Origin: JACVRW01 sp963827065
Lineage (GTDB): Bacteria; Actinomycetota; Thermoleophilia; Solirubrobacterales; Thermoleophilaceae
Reading direction: 5' to 3'
Assembly: GCA_963827065.1 (NCBI GenBank)
Contig: CAWGZM010000014.1
Location: forward strand, 124,001-188,000
Length of the DNA: 64,000 nt
Position numbers and translations under genes: made by a program
In this document: piece by piece, positions 35,358 to 43,801 of the stretch
How the letters are laid out: each line of letters begins with the position of its first letter
Numbering within the stretch: the stretch's first letter is position 1
The notes under the pieces: model-generated
The model's database searches: none
Told to the model about the DNA's origin: nothing
What the model saw: the letters and a program-made list of their open reading frames with translations, nothing else

Positions 35358-35888
35358 GTGTTCCATCGGATACTCGTTGGATTGGATGACAGCCCCGCCG
35401 CCTGCCGGGCGCTCGAGAGGGCGATCGAGCTGGCGCAGGAGGGGCACGGCCGCATCGGCCTGCTCACGAGCGCGCCGCGGCCCGCGAGCGTCATCTGGGC
35501 CGGGCCGATCGCGGTCCCGCAGAGCCGCGCCGGGATGTGCGCGCAGCTCGACGAGTGGGGCTGCAGGTGCATCGAGGCGGCGCTGTCGGCGGTGCCCGCG
35601 GAGGTCCCGGTGACAAAGCTCTTGACTCACGGCGACCCTGCCGAGGCCCTCGCGCGCGAGGCCGAGTCCGGCGCTTGGGACCTGGTCGTGGTGGGCCAGG
35701 CAAGCCGGCGGAGGCTGCCCTTCCAGCGCCCCGTGGGTGAGCGCCTGCGCGACGTCGCGGTTCCGGTGCTCGTCGTGCACGAGGAGCCGGCGCCGGATCC
35801 TGGGGAGAAGACCGCTCGCCGCAGGCTGTGGTCGCGCAAGCCGAAGAGCGCGCTCGAGCAGCTTCCCACTCGCCTGCCTGTTGAATAA
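35358..35888 (+). CDS. Universal stress protein (UspA family)
   Basis: 176 residues. The fold is evident from HRILVGLDDSPAACRALERA at the start and WDLVVVGQASRRRLPFQRPV with VGERLRDVAVPVLVVHEEP near the end. The ATP-binding G-x2-G-x9-G-S/T motif is altered (GQASRRRLPFQRPVGERL), so nucleotide binding is uncertain. A basic tail of about 35 residues follows the domain. GTG 35358 has GAGAGG six bases upstream. It is divergent from MarR. Confidence 0.85.
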   Translation: MFHRILVGLDDSPAACRALERAIELAQEGHGRIGLLTSAPRPASVIWAGPIAVPQSRAGMCAQLDEWGCRCIEAALSAVPAEVPVTKLLTHGDPAEALAREAESGAWDLVVVGQASRRRLPFQRPVGERLRDVAVPVLVVHEEPAPDPGEKTARRRLWSRKPKSALEQLPTRLPVE

Positions 35889-35893
35889 GGCGA

Positions 35894-36739
35894 GTGATCG
35901 TCTTCTCAGGCGCCGCGCTCGACCGTGCGCCGGGCGAGCGGCGCGACCCTGACTGGCTCGCGGCGCGCCGCGCCGACCCGCGCGCCCGCTCGCTCCAGCT
36001 CTCCGAGCGGGGTGTCTGGATGGCCGACGGGCGGCTGCTGCTCGGCTCGCCGGACGGCTCCGAGGTGTTCCTGGGCCTGGCCGGCCAGGTGCCGCTCTTC
36101 GCTTGCGACGTGACGGGGTCGGAGCCCGACGAGGGCCGCCCCGCCGGGCTGCGCGACGCGGCGGCCGAGCTGCCCGCCGACGAGGCGGCGCTCGCCGCGT
36201 ACGCCGCGGCGCTGCTCGCCTGGCACCGGCGCCACGGCTTCTGCGCCAACTGCGGCGCGGCCACCAACATCGTCGACGCCGGTCACGAGCGCCGCTGCCC
36301 CGTCTGCGAGGCCCATCACTTCCCGCGCACCGACCCCGTGGTGATAGTCCGCGTGTCGGATGACGCCGGCAGGCTCCTGCTCGGCCGCTCGCGGCACTGG
36401 CCGCCCCATCGCTACTCGCTGCTCGCGGGCTTCGTCGAGCCGGGTGAGACGCTCGAGGACGCCGTCCGGCGCGAGGTGCTCGAGGAGTCGGCGATCGAGC
36501 TCGCCGAGGTCCGCTACATCGCCTCGCAGCCCTGGCCCTTCCCGAGCTCACTGATGCTCGGCTTCGACGCTCGCGCCGAGCCCGGCGAGCCGCGCGCCGC
36601 CGACGACGAGCTCGAGGACGTCCGCTGGTTCGAGCGCTCCGAGGTCGAGGCGGCGGCCGCCGGCCGCGCTGAGCTCCAGCTGGCGCCGCCGTACGCGATC
36701 GCGCGCAGGCTGATCGACGCCTGGCTCGCGGCCGGCTAG
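35894..36739 (+). CDS. nudC: NAD(H) pyrophosphatase / NAD-cap hydrolase NudC
   Basis: 281 residues. Zinc-ribbon CANCGAAT...CPVCEAHHFPR, then the Nudix box GFVEPGETLEDAVRREVLEE, then the NADH-specificity motif SQPWPFPSSLM. The Gly that normally follows EES in the Nudix box is Ala. It hydrolyses NADH to NMNH and AMP and in other bacteria removes NAD caps from RNA. GTG start at 35894, five bases after the stress-protein stop, so likely cotranscribed. Its stop overlaps the convergent pyrE stop by four bases. Confidence 0.93.
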   Translation: MIVFSGAALDRAPGERRDPDWLAARRADPRARSLQLSERGVWMADGRLLLGSPDGSEVFLGLAGQVPLFACDVTGSEPDEGRPAGLRDAAAELPADEAALAAYAAALLAWHRRHGFCANCGAATNIVDAGHERRCPVCEAHHFPRTDPVVIVRVSDDAGRLLLGRSRHWPPHRYSLLAGFVEPGETLEDAVRREVLEESAIELAEVRYIASQPWPFPSSLMLGFDARAEPGEPRAADDELEDVRWFERSEVEAAAAGRAELQLAPPYAIARRLIDAWLAAG

Positions 36740-37287
36740 CTGTCCGGCCGCTCCGGATATACGTCGTCGATCGTCGTGAGCGCCACGTATGGCGCGCCCG
36801 CAGCCGCCTCGATCGCCTCGGCGCCGCCCGCCAGCCGGTCCAGCACGCTGACGACGCCCACGATCTCCAGCCCCTCCTCACGCACGCGATCGATCGCTCG
36901 GATCGTCGACCCGCCTGTAGTGACGACGTCCTCCACTATCAGACAACGCTCCTCGCGCTCGAGCAGCGGTCCCTCGACCCAGCGCTGCAACCCGTGCTCC
37001 TTCTTCTCCTTGCGCACGAAGAACGCCTTGACGCCGGCGCCGGCGGCGAGCGCGGCGCACGCGACGGGATCGGCGCCCATCGTCATTCCTCCGACGGCGG
37101 TGGCGTTCGTCCGGGCGACCTCCGCGGCCACCAGCTCGCCCAGCGCGCGGAAGCCGGGCGGCAGCAGGATCGCCCGCTTGGCGTCCACGTAGTACCGGGC
37201 GGTCGCGCCGCTCGTCAGCGTGACATCGCCGATCACCAGCGCGTGCTCGCGCAGCTCCGCCACTAGCCGCTCGCGCGCGTCAGCCAT
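36736..37287 (-). CDS. pyrE: Orotate phosphoribosyltransferase
   Basis: 183 residues. The PRPP loop CLIVEDVVTTGGSTIRAIDR is canonical. The flexible loop carries VRKEKKEHGLQRWVEG, and the N-terminal TSGATARYYVDAKRAIL binds orotate phosphate. It makes OMP from orotate and PRPP in pyrimidine synthesis. No other pyr gene adjoins it. Confidence 0.95.
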   Translation of the reverse strand: MADARERLVAELREHALVIGDVTLTSGATARYYVDAKRAILLPPGFRALGELVAAEVARTNATAVGGMTMGADPVACAALAAGAGVKAFFVRKEKKEHGLQRWVEGPLLEREERCLIVEDVVTTGGSTIRAIDRVREEGLEIVGVVSVLDRLAGGAEAIEAAAGAPYVALTTIDDVYPERPDS

Positions 37288-37334
37288 GCGTGGACATCTC
37301 GGTTGCAGAAGTCATGGTCGCTAGGGGCGTGCCG

Positions 37335-37754
37335 ATGGTAATGCCGATGGGATCGGGCATCCGCCTACTCGCGATCCTCGCTTCGGGGATCGTGCTCCTC
37401 GGGTTCGCGTTCTTCGCGGTGGACGAGATGAATCGCGGTTCCCAGAATCAGCAGAACGCGCTCGAGTCGGAGCTCAGGGCCGAGGCGGAGAATCCGGCGG
37501 TGATCGCGCCGAACCCGCGGGAGGAGCGGCTGCGCGAGCGGCGCAACGGTGACTTCCGGGAGCTGATCGACGACGCGAACGATGTTCTCCTGGCGCCGTT
37601 CGGGCAGGTGGTCGACTCGCCGAACGTGTGGGTCGACAACGGGGTGCCCACGCTGCTCGGCCTGCTGCTCTACGGACTGCTGCTCGGGCTCGTCGCGAAC
37701 ATGCTCCCCAAGCAGCGCGAGCACGGGCGCGATTGGCGAACGGCGGAGCCCTAG
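37335..37754 (+). CDS. Small membrane protein with two helices
   Basis: Not recognised. About 139 residues. Helix 1 (IRLLAILASGIVLLGFAFFA) and helix 2 (VPTLLGLLLYGLLLGLVANM) flank an extracytoplasmic loop of about 75 residues rich in charged residues (NPREERLRERRNGDFRELID). Start: ATG 37335 has AGGGG seven bases before it; two further ATGs follow in frame. It lies just before the c-di-AMP riboswitch. Confidence 0.7.
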   Translation: MVMPMGSGIRLLAILASGIVLLGFAFFAVDEMNRGSQNQQNALESELRAEAENPAVIAPNPREERLRERRNGDFRELIDDANDVLLAPFGQVVDSPNVWVDNGVPTLLGLLLYGLLLGLVANMLPKQREHGRDWRTAEP

Positions 37755-37837
37755 GAGGGTTTCCCCGATCTTTGCCGAAGGAGTGCGCTAGGCTGCTCCG
37801 GCGCAACTTTCCCTGGAAAGGGTGGTTGTGTGAGAAG

Positions 37838-37985
37838 TCAAGCGCCGAGTCGCGTCGCCCGCCGCCGGGCAGCGCGAACGGGGGAACCAGAGTGGTGGCG
37901 TAAGTGCCACCGGGGGCGAGTCGTGGCCCCATGAGCCACGTAGCGCATCTTCCAGCGCGAGCCCGACAGCTAACCCCGTAGGCCC
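37838..37985 (+). ncRNA. Cyclic di-AMP riboswitch (ydaO/yuaA type)
   Basis: The leader of the M23 peptidase gene carries the conserved blocks of this riboswitch in order: GCCGAGTC (about 37844), GGGGGAACC (about 37879), GGGGGCGAGTC (about 37912), a paired GTGGC...GCCAC arm, and the 3' signature CCCGACAGCTAACCCCGTAGGC in two parts (37962-37983). In actinobacteria this class often precedes wall-hydrolase genes and usually turns them off when c-di-AMP is high. I see no separate terminator, so control may act on translation or on an overlapping stem. Edges are approximate. Confidence 0.85.
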
Positions 37986-38007
37986 GAACGGAAGGGGACA
38001 ATGTCGG

Positions 38008-39906
38008 ATGAACGCCCACAGGGATCTGGCCCAGCCTGAGCTCTGGATGCACTCGCTGGCGCGCTCGCGCAAGCGACGGCAACTGCTGCTCAGGGGAAGG
38101 CGTGAGCACACGCGCAAGAAGCACATCTCCGCGGCCCTCGCCACAGCGATGGTCGCCGGCCCCGCCGCCCCGCTCGCGGCCGCCCAGACGGCGGGCGGCC
38201 TCAAGGCAAGCGTCGCCTCCGAATCGCCCGCCAACCGCGCGATCGAGATCCGCGAGGGCGGCCTGCCGCTACACCTCGGGAGCAGCGGCGACCTGGTCAC
38301 CCACGTCCAGCGGGCGCTCGGCCTGACCGCCGACGGCGTGTTCGGACCGCAGACCGACGCCGCCGTGCGCGCCTACCAGGCACGCGCCGGCCTGGAGGTC
38401 GACGGCGTGGTCGGCCCGATCACATGGGCTTCCCTCTTCGAGCAGCAGGCGAGCGGCTCCGCCGTGGGCGGCGACAACGTGCCCACCCAAGTCAAGCAGC
38501 GCCTCGAGCGCAGGCTCGTCGAGGCGGGGCAGGAGCTCGAGCAGCAGGTTGAGGCCTCGGGGTCGACGCAGAGCGACGCCCCGGCCGGCGCACCGAGCGA
38601 GCCCGCTCCGGCGCCGGAGCCGAGCGAGCCGCCCGCCGGTGACGGCGGTGACGCCGGTGGCGGCGAGACCGGCACCACGCCGGATCCGCCTCAGCCCGCC
38701 GAGCCGGCGCCCGCGCCGGCGCCGCGCAGCGTCCCCGGTGTCGGCAACTGTGGCTCGTCCACGATCGCCTCGCCCGTGAAGGGCACCCAGACCTCGCCCT
38801 TCGGGCCGCGCTGGGGCCGCAACCACGACGGCGTGGATCTCGCCGCGCCGACGGGAACCCCGATCCGCGCGGCCGCCTGCGGCAACGTCAGCTTCGCCGG
38901 CCAGCAGAGCGGCTACGGGAACATCGTCTGCATCACGCACACGAGCGAGTTCTCGACGTGCTACGCGCACATGTCGCGCTTCGCCGTGTCGCAGGGCGGC
39001 CAGGTCCGGCAGGGCCAGGTGATCGGCTACGTGGGCTGCACCGGCAGCTGCACCGGCCCGCACCTGCACTTCGAGACGCGCGTGAACGGGCAGGCGCAGG
39101 ACCCCACCCCGTACCTGGGCGGCAGCTCGATCCCGGGCAAGAGCACCGCCGTGAGCGCCAAGGCGGGGACCGCCAAGGTCACGACGGCGGCGCGCTCGGG
39201 CAAGTCGAAGGCCGCTCGCATGGTGGCCCACTACCGCGCCGACGCGAAGGTCCGGGTGAAGGCGACCGCCAAGCACCTCGCGCAGAACGAGGCGATCATC
39301 GCCGCCGGCGCCACGCCGGCCGCGGCGCCCGTCGCGCCCGCGCCGGTGCCGGCCGAGGTCGCTCCGGCGCCTGTCGCTCCGGCCCCGGCGCCGGTCGAGG
39401 CCGCACCGGTGACAGCCGCCCCGGTCGAGGCGGCGCCGGTCGCTCCGGCCCCCGCGGCCCCTGTCGCTCCGGCCGCTCCCGTCGAGGCGGCGCCGGTTGC
39501 GCCCGCTCCGGCCGAGGCGGCGCCCGTTGCCCCGGCTCCGGCTGCTCCCGCTCCGGTCGAGGTGGCCCCGGCCCCGGCTCCGGTCGAGGTGGCCCCGGCC
39601 CCGGCTCCGGTCGAGGTGGCCCCGGCCCCGGCTCCGGTCGAGGTGGCCCCGGCCCCGGCTCCGGTCGAGGTGGCCCCGGCCCCGGCTCCGGTCGAGGTGG
39701 CCCCGGCCCCGGCTCCCGTCGAGGCGGCGCCCGTGGCGCCGGCACCGGCACCCGTCGAGGCGGCGCCCGCCCCCGCGCCGGCGGAGGCACCGGCCGTCGA
39801 GGCCGCTCCGGCCGCTCCGGCTCCGGTCGAGGCCGCCCCGGCTCCGGCCCCGGCGGAGACCGCCCCGGCTCCCGCCGACCCGGCCGCCGCGGTGCCCGCG
39901 CAGTAG
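38008..39906 (+). CDS. Secreted peptidoglycan-binding M23 metallopeptidase with Ala/Pro/Val repeat tail
   Basis: 632 residues. A basic N-terminus of about 40 residues leads to a signal-like helix. A PG_binding_1 domain follows (GSSGDLVTHVQRALGLTADG, then QTDAAVRAYQARAGLEVDGV). After an acidic Pro-rich linker comes the M23 (LytM) domain, with zinc ligands in NHDGVDLAAP and GPHLHFE. The last 190 residues are Ala/Pro/Val-rich with six identical nine-residue units, probably a wall-spanning tail. It should cut peptide cross-links in peptidoglycan outside the membrane. Expression is under a c-di-AMP riboswitch. GAAGGGG at 37991 supports ATG 38008. Confidence 0.92.
   Translation: MNAHRDLAQPELWMHSLARSRKRRQLLLRGRREHTRKKHISAALATAMVAGPAAPLAAAQTAGGLKASVASESPANRAIEIREGGLPLHLGSSGDLVTHVQRALGLTADGVFGPQTDAAVRAYQARAGLEVDGVVGPITWASLFEQQASGSAVGGDNVPTQVKQRLERRLVEAGQELEQQVEASGSTQSDAPAGAPSEPAPAPEPSEPPAGDGGDAGGGETGTTPDPPQPAEPAPAPAPRSVPGVGNCGSSTIASPVKGTQTSPFGPRWGRNHDGVDLAAPTGTPIRAAACGNVSFAGQQSGYGNIVCITHTSEFSTCYAHMSRFAVSQGGQVRQGQVIGYVGCTGSCTGPHLHFETRVNGQAQDPTPYLGGSSIPGKSTAVSAKAGTAKVTTAARSGKSKAARMVAHYRADAKVRVKATAKHLAQNEAIIAAGATPAAAPVAPAPVPAEVAPAPVAPAPAPVEAAPVTAAPVEAAPVAPAPAAPVAPAAPVEAAPVAPAPAEAAPVAPAPAAPAPVEVAPAPAPVEVAPAPAPVEVAPAPAPVEVAPAPAPVEVAPAPAPVEVAPAPAPVEAAPVAPAPAPVEAAPAPAPAEAPAVEAAPAAPAPVEAAPAPAPAETAPAPADPAAAVPAQ
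39556..39717 (+). repeat. 27-bp tandem repeat inside the M23 gene
   Basis: Six copies of a 27-bp unit begin at 39556, 39583, 39610, 39637, 39664 and 39691. Each encodes VEVAPAPAP and the copies are nearly identical at DNA level, so copy number can change by slippage or recombination without shifting frame. Less regular VEAAPVAP units flank it. Confidence 0.9.
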
Positions 39907-39958
39907 CAAGCTTCGGAGGTCCCTCCAGTGGAGGGGCTCAACCGAGGGGGAACCGTGG

Positions 39959-39987
39959 AAGCCCCGCCCGCAAACCGGGCGGGGCTT
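39959..39987. terminator. Bidirectional hairpin terminator
   Basis: The stem AAGCCCCGCCCG/CGGGCGGGGCTT with a CAAAC loop and a following T run lies between the convergent M23 and L,D-transpeptidase genes. Confidence 0.85.
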
Positions 39988-40002
39988 TCGCGCTTCTGCA
40001 GC

Positions 40003-40998
40003 CTACGTGTAGAGGTAGATCGGGTCGCCGACGTCGATCCAGTTGAAGATCGACGAGGCGTTCGGAACCGGAACCCGCAGGCAGCCGTGGCTCGCGGGGT
40101 AGTTCGGCACCGATGCGTAGCCATGGATCGCGTATCCGCGGATGAAGTACGACGAGTGGACCATGCCCTTCGAGTTCGTCCCCGGCGTCTGCAGGTAGAA
40201 GCGATAGGTGCCGAACACCGTGGGGGTGGCCGGCGTGCCCGAGGAGGTGTGGTAGGTGCGGAAGGGCTTGCCCTTGTCCGCCAGCACCAGTACCTGGCGC
40301 GACCAGTCGAACTCCACGTGCTTGCCGGCCTTCGGGTAGCGCAGCTTGTAGGCACCCTCGCCGCGCAGCACCTTCGCGTAGACCGACTTCGGCGCGTAGC
40401 CGTCGCGGCCCATGCCGTTCGTCTTGCGGAAGGCGTTGACCGCGTTGGACGTGAGCCAGTCGTAGTAGCCGGTCACGGGAACCGAGAAGCCGAGCCGGTA
40501 GAGGCCGCGCTGGAGCATCAGCACCTTGGTGCCGCGCTCGCCCTCGCCAGCCTGCCAGTCGACGACAGTGACCTTCTTGCTTTTCGTCTTGAAGGCCACC
40601 TGACCGGCGCTCGCCGCGTGCTTGACGACCAGCCGGTAGGTCCCTTCCTTGACGAGCTTCACCGGGATCGAGTAGCGGCCGCCGCTTCGGACCTTGCTGC
40701 GGATCCGCTTCGTGACCTTGCCCTTGCGCAGTGCGCTCAGGACGACGGTCTCGCCGGCCACGTAGGGCCGCACCCGGCCGTTGACGACGACCTGCTGGAA
40801 CGGGGCCGTGTAGCGCATCTTCTTGGTCGCGAGGCCCTTCGAGACCGCGATGGAGGCCTTGCCGGCCACGGGCACCGGAGCGGGCGGCGGCGTGGGCGGA
40901 ACCGGTGTGGGCGGCGGCGCCGTGGTCTGTGCCTGGGCCGTCGCCGGGACCAGGACGAGCGCCAGAACGGTGAGCGAAAGAGCGCGCGGTCGGTTCAT
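40003..40998 (-). CDS. L,D-transpeptidase (YkuD domain), secreted
   Basis: 331 residues. Signal peptide (SLTVLALVLVPATAQAQ), a Pro-rich stretch, two Ig-like/beta domains, a PG-binding-like helix region (TKVLMLQRGLYRLGFSVPVT) and a C-terminal YkuD domain. The catalytic motif is present: HGYASVPNYPASHGCLRVP, with the active-site Cys in SHGC. It forms 3-3 cross-links or attaches proteins to peptidoglycan. Together with the convergent M23 peptidase this makes a wall-remodelling locus. Confidence 0.93.
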   Translation of the reverse strand: MNRPRALSLTVLALVLVPATAQAQTTAPPPTPVPPTPPPAPVPVAGKASIAVSKGLATKKMRYTAPFQQVVVNGRVRPYVAGETVVLSALRKGKVTKRIRSKVRSGGRYSIPVKLVKEGTYRLVVKHAASAGQVAFKTKSKKVTVVDWQAGEGERGTKVLMLQRGLYRLGFSVPVTGYYDWLTSNAVNAFRKTNGMGRDGYAPKSVYAKVLRGEGAYKLRYPKAGKHVEFDWSRQVLVLADKGKPFRTYHTSSGTPATPTVFGTYRFYLQTPGTNSKGMVHSSYFIRGYAIHGYASVPNYPASHGCLRVPVPNASSIFNWIDVGDPIYLYT

Positions 40999-41031
40999 GT
41001 GGCGCCCATAATGGCATGAGACACGCCCGTA

Positions 41032-41874
41032 TCAGGCAGCGTGACGCGGCACCGGCGCGGGCGGCGACAGGCGCGGAAGCAGCATGCAGGCCACCAGCAT
41101 GAGCGGTCCCAGCACGAGCGAGACGCTCGCGTCCTCAACCGCGACCCCGTAGGCGATCGCGTTGTTGAAGGCATGCAGGCCGACGACCGGCCAGAGCGAG
41201 CCCGTCTTCTCGAGCACGAGGCAGAACATGAAGCCGAGCAGGGCGAGTGGCGGCAGGATCAGGAGCGCGTCGGCGCCCGAGAAGTCGTAGTGGATGACGC
41301 CGAACAGCACCCCGTCGATGAGAGCGGCGACGATCACCGAGTACTTGCTGCGTAGCGCGCGGTAGAAGAAGCCGCGGAAGAAGAACTCCTCGGCGAACGG
41401 CGCGATGCAGATCACCATGAAGCCGGCGGCGATCAGGCCGAACGTGCCCTCGTCCGCGCCGAGGTCCTGGGCGACGGTCTGCTCCGCGTCCGGTGAGACC
41501 AGCGCCGTGTAGATGGCCGCGAGCGCGTAGAAGGAGACCATTCCGAGCGCGGCCCAGCCGAGCGTCGGCCAGAAGGCCGAACGGCGCAGACCGAAGTGCC
41601 AGGCCTTCGGGCGGCGGGTGAAGGATGCGAAGAGCAGCGCGGTGCCGACGAAGATGAGGCTCTGCATCAGCGTCGCGATGATGGTGAAGGCGGGGTCGTC
41701 ATCGTCCGTGCCCGCCCCGGTGGCGGCCGCCACCACGCCGACGGCGATCAGCGTCCCGATCAGCGCCACGAGAAAGCCGGCTCCGGCGTACCAGGCGGGC
41801 CAGCGCGGCGCGACGCCGGCCGGCAGCTCGGGCGGCTCGGGGGGCTGTGCTGGCTGCAGGACCGACTGCTCCAT
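41032..41874 (-). CDS. CPBP family intramembrane metalloprotease
   Basis: 280 residues with about eight membrane helices. The family motifs are present: PFAEEFFFRGFFYRAL (EExxxR), GVLFGVIHYDF (His), and GLHAFNNAIAYG (HxxxN-type). CPBP (Abi) proteases are linked to membrane-protein processing or bacteriocin self-protection. The start ATG 41874 is preferred; further upstream codons belong to the HAD gene in another frame. It begins eight bases after the HAD stop in the same direction. Confidence 0.88.
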   Translation of the reverse strand: MEQSVLQPAQPPEPPELPAGVAPRWPAWYAGAGFLVALIGTLIAVGVVAAATGAGTDDDDPAFTIIATLMQSLIFVGTALLFASFTRRPKAWHFGLRRSAFWPTLGWAALGMVSFYALAAIYTALVSPDAEQTVAQDLGADEGTFGLIAAGFMVICIAPFAEEFFFRGFFYRALRSKYSVIVAALIDGVLFGVIHYDFSGADALLILPPLALLGFMFCLVLEKTGSLWPVVGLHAFNNAIAYGVAVEDASVSLVLGPLMLVACMLLPRLSPPAPVPRHAA

Positions 41875-41881
41875 GGGCACC

Positions 41882-42545
41882 TCAGAGTAGGGAGGGGAGC
41901 TCCGCGAGCGTGGCGATCGTCTCGACGTCCGCCGGCGACTCGCCGTCGCGGCAGAGGAGCACCGGCCTGATGCGTGCGGCGCGCGCGCCGGCCACGTCCT
42001 TTTCGAGCGAGTCGCCCACGTGCAGCACGTCCGACGGCTCGGCGCCCGCATACCAGAGAGCGCGAAGGAAGATCGCCGGGTCGGGCTTGGCGACCCCCGA
42101 GGCGCCGGAGCTGACCACGCCGTCGAGCAGGTCGAGCAGACCCGCGTCCTCGAGCCACCGGCACAGGGAGCAATCCCAGTTGCTCACGGCGATCAGCGGG
42201 ACTCCCGCGCTCGTGCAGAGCGCGCAACGTCTCCCGCACCTCCGGGTAGGGCTGGAAGCTGAGCGCCGCGAGCATCGCGCGGCGGGCGCCGGCGTGGTCG
42301 AGGCCGGCCAGCCCGAGCGCCTCCAGCAGGACCGCCGCGCAGCGGTCGCGCAGGTCGTCGAGCGCGGCCTCATCGGAGCCCTCGAGGTGGTGCTCGAGGT
42401 AGTAGGAAATCTCTGCCCTGAACGCGGCCGCCGCGCGCTCCTCGCTGACGTCGTGACCCTCCTCGGCCAGCAGTGTCCGCAGCCGCGGCGCGGGCGGCTT
42501 GAGCCAGACGAGCGTGCCCAGCGCGTCTAGGAAGACAACCGTCAC
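41882..42545 (-). pseudogene. HAD-family hydrolase with a single-base frameshift
   Basis: Starting at GTG 42545 the frame encodes MTVVFLDALGTLVWL (motif I) and the helical cap to VRETLRALHERG. One extra G in the run at 42204-42206 then shifts the frame; the correct continuation is in the next frame: VPLIAVSNWD (motif II), GVAKPDPAIFLRAL (motif III) and DVLHVGDSLEKDVAGAR (motif IV). Both halves together make a normal-length phosphatase-type HAD protein. A genuine lesion or a base-calling error in a G run are both possible. GTG start overlaps the previous stop. Confidence 0.8.
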
Positions 42546-43801
42546 GAGATCCAGTGCCAGCTCGCGAACTGGGCGCTGAACAGGCCGAGGCCGATCGCGG
42601 ACACGGCGACGACCCGATCGGTGATGCGGCGCTCATCGCACACGATCGCGAGCCACATGAAGATCGGGAACAGGACCGCCACGAAGCGCGGAAGCGACAT
42701 CAGCGGCTGCGGCGTGACCGGGAACGACAGCGGCAGCAGCAGCGAGGCGCCGACCCAGGTGCCGTACGCCTTTGGCAGCCGCCGCCACACGCCGACGAGC
42801 GCCACGAGCGCGAACACGAGCGTCGCGAACAGCATGATGTTGATCGCCGCGATCCGGAACGGGTCGCCCGCCGCCACCTCGAAGTAGACGGGGCTGCGCG
42901 ACCCCGATGCGAGCTGGCGCACCCCGTCGACCGCCGCGCCGAGGCCGTCCCAGGCGGCGCTGAACGGGACGGCGAGCTCGCGCGACCAGGCGTCCTGGAC
43001 GTCGAGGAAGCGCAGGGCGTCGCCCTCGACGAGACCGAGCCAGGCGACGTAGGCGCCGAGGCCGAGTGGCCCGAGCAGGAGCCAGGCGGCGTCGCGCGGG
43101 CGCCGCTCGCGCGAGCTCCACCACAGCATCCCGAGCGGGATCAGGAGCAGGATGCCTGCGCTGCGCGTGGCGGCCGCGCCCATCGCGCACACGCCGGCCC
43201 AGGCCCAGTGCTTGCGGCGCGCCGCGTAGAAGCCGCCCACCGCAAGCGCCAGGAACAGGCTCTCCGAATAGGGGGCGCCGAAGAAGACTGCGGCGGGGAA
43301 GACGGCGAGCAGCAGTAGCGTCGGAGCGGCGAGACGGCGCCCGAGCTCGAGCGAGACGAGCCGGTAGAGGAGCGTCAAGGCAACGACGAACGCCACCAGC
43401 GCAACCAGGTAAGCGGCGACCAGCAGCGCGGCCTCCGAGCCTCCGCCGAGCGTCGCCAGCGAGCGCACGAGCAGCGGGTAGAGCGGGAAGAAGGCCGCCC
43501 GCGGCTCGCTGTCCCCGTAGCCCGAGTCGGCGATCCGCAGATACCAGGCCGCGTCCCAGCGAGCGAGCGGCGCGAGCACTGGATCCGCGAACGCATGCGT
43601 CAGCGCGGGCTCGTCGAACTTCAGCTCGTTCTCACGCGCGAGGCCGCCGCTCGCAGGACCGAAGGAGAGCGCGGCGAAGATGGCCACGAGGAGCACCGCG
43701 GCGCGGGTCGTCCAGGCCACGCGCCAGGCGGCGCGGAGCGCCTCAGAGCCGCGGATTGCCGCGATGGCCCGGGTCGCCACGGGGGTAGCTTCATAAGCCA
43801 T
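42542..43801 (-). CDS. PIG-V-like mannosyltransferase membrane protein
   Basis: 419 residues with about ten membrane helices. The luminal/outer motif WDAAWYLRIADSGYG, the AAFFPLYPLLVRSL segment and FFGAPYSESLFLALAVGGF match the PIG-V/GPI mannosyltransferase-like family, which uses a polyprenyl-phosphate sugar donor. The sugar and acceptor are not known. Its ATG overlaps the ATG of the divergent MscS gene (CATG); a GTG at 43780 is an alternative start that avoids this. Confidence 0.82.
   Translation of the reverse strand: MAYEATPVATRAIAAIRGSEALRAAWRVAWTTRAAVLLVAIFAALSFGPASGGLARENELKFDEPALTHAFADPVLAPLARWDAAWYLRIADSGYGDSEPRAAFFPLYPLLVRSLATLGGGSEAALLVAAYLVALVAFVVALTLLYRLVSLELGRRLAAPTLLLLAVFPAAVFFGAPYSESLFLALAVGGFYAARRKHWAWAGVCAMGAAATRSAGILLLIPLGMLWWSSRERRPRDAAWLLLGPLGLGAYVAWLGLVEGDALRFLDVQDAWSRELAVPFSAAWDGLGAAVDGVRQLASGSRSPVYFEVAAGDPFRIAAINIMLFATLVFALVALVGVWRRLPKAYGTWVGASLLLPLSFPVTPQPLMSLPRFVAVLFPIFMWLAIVCDERRITDRVVAVSAIGLGLFSAQFASWHWIS

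Noticed and set aside
38269..39909. A Gly/Arg-rich frame of 546 codons opposite the M23 gene
   Set aside because: The Gly/Arg pattern is simply the antisense of the Ala/Pro/Val repeats.
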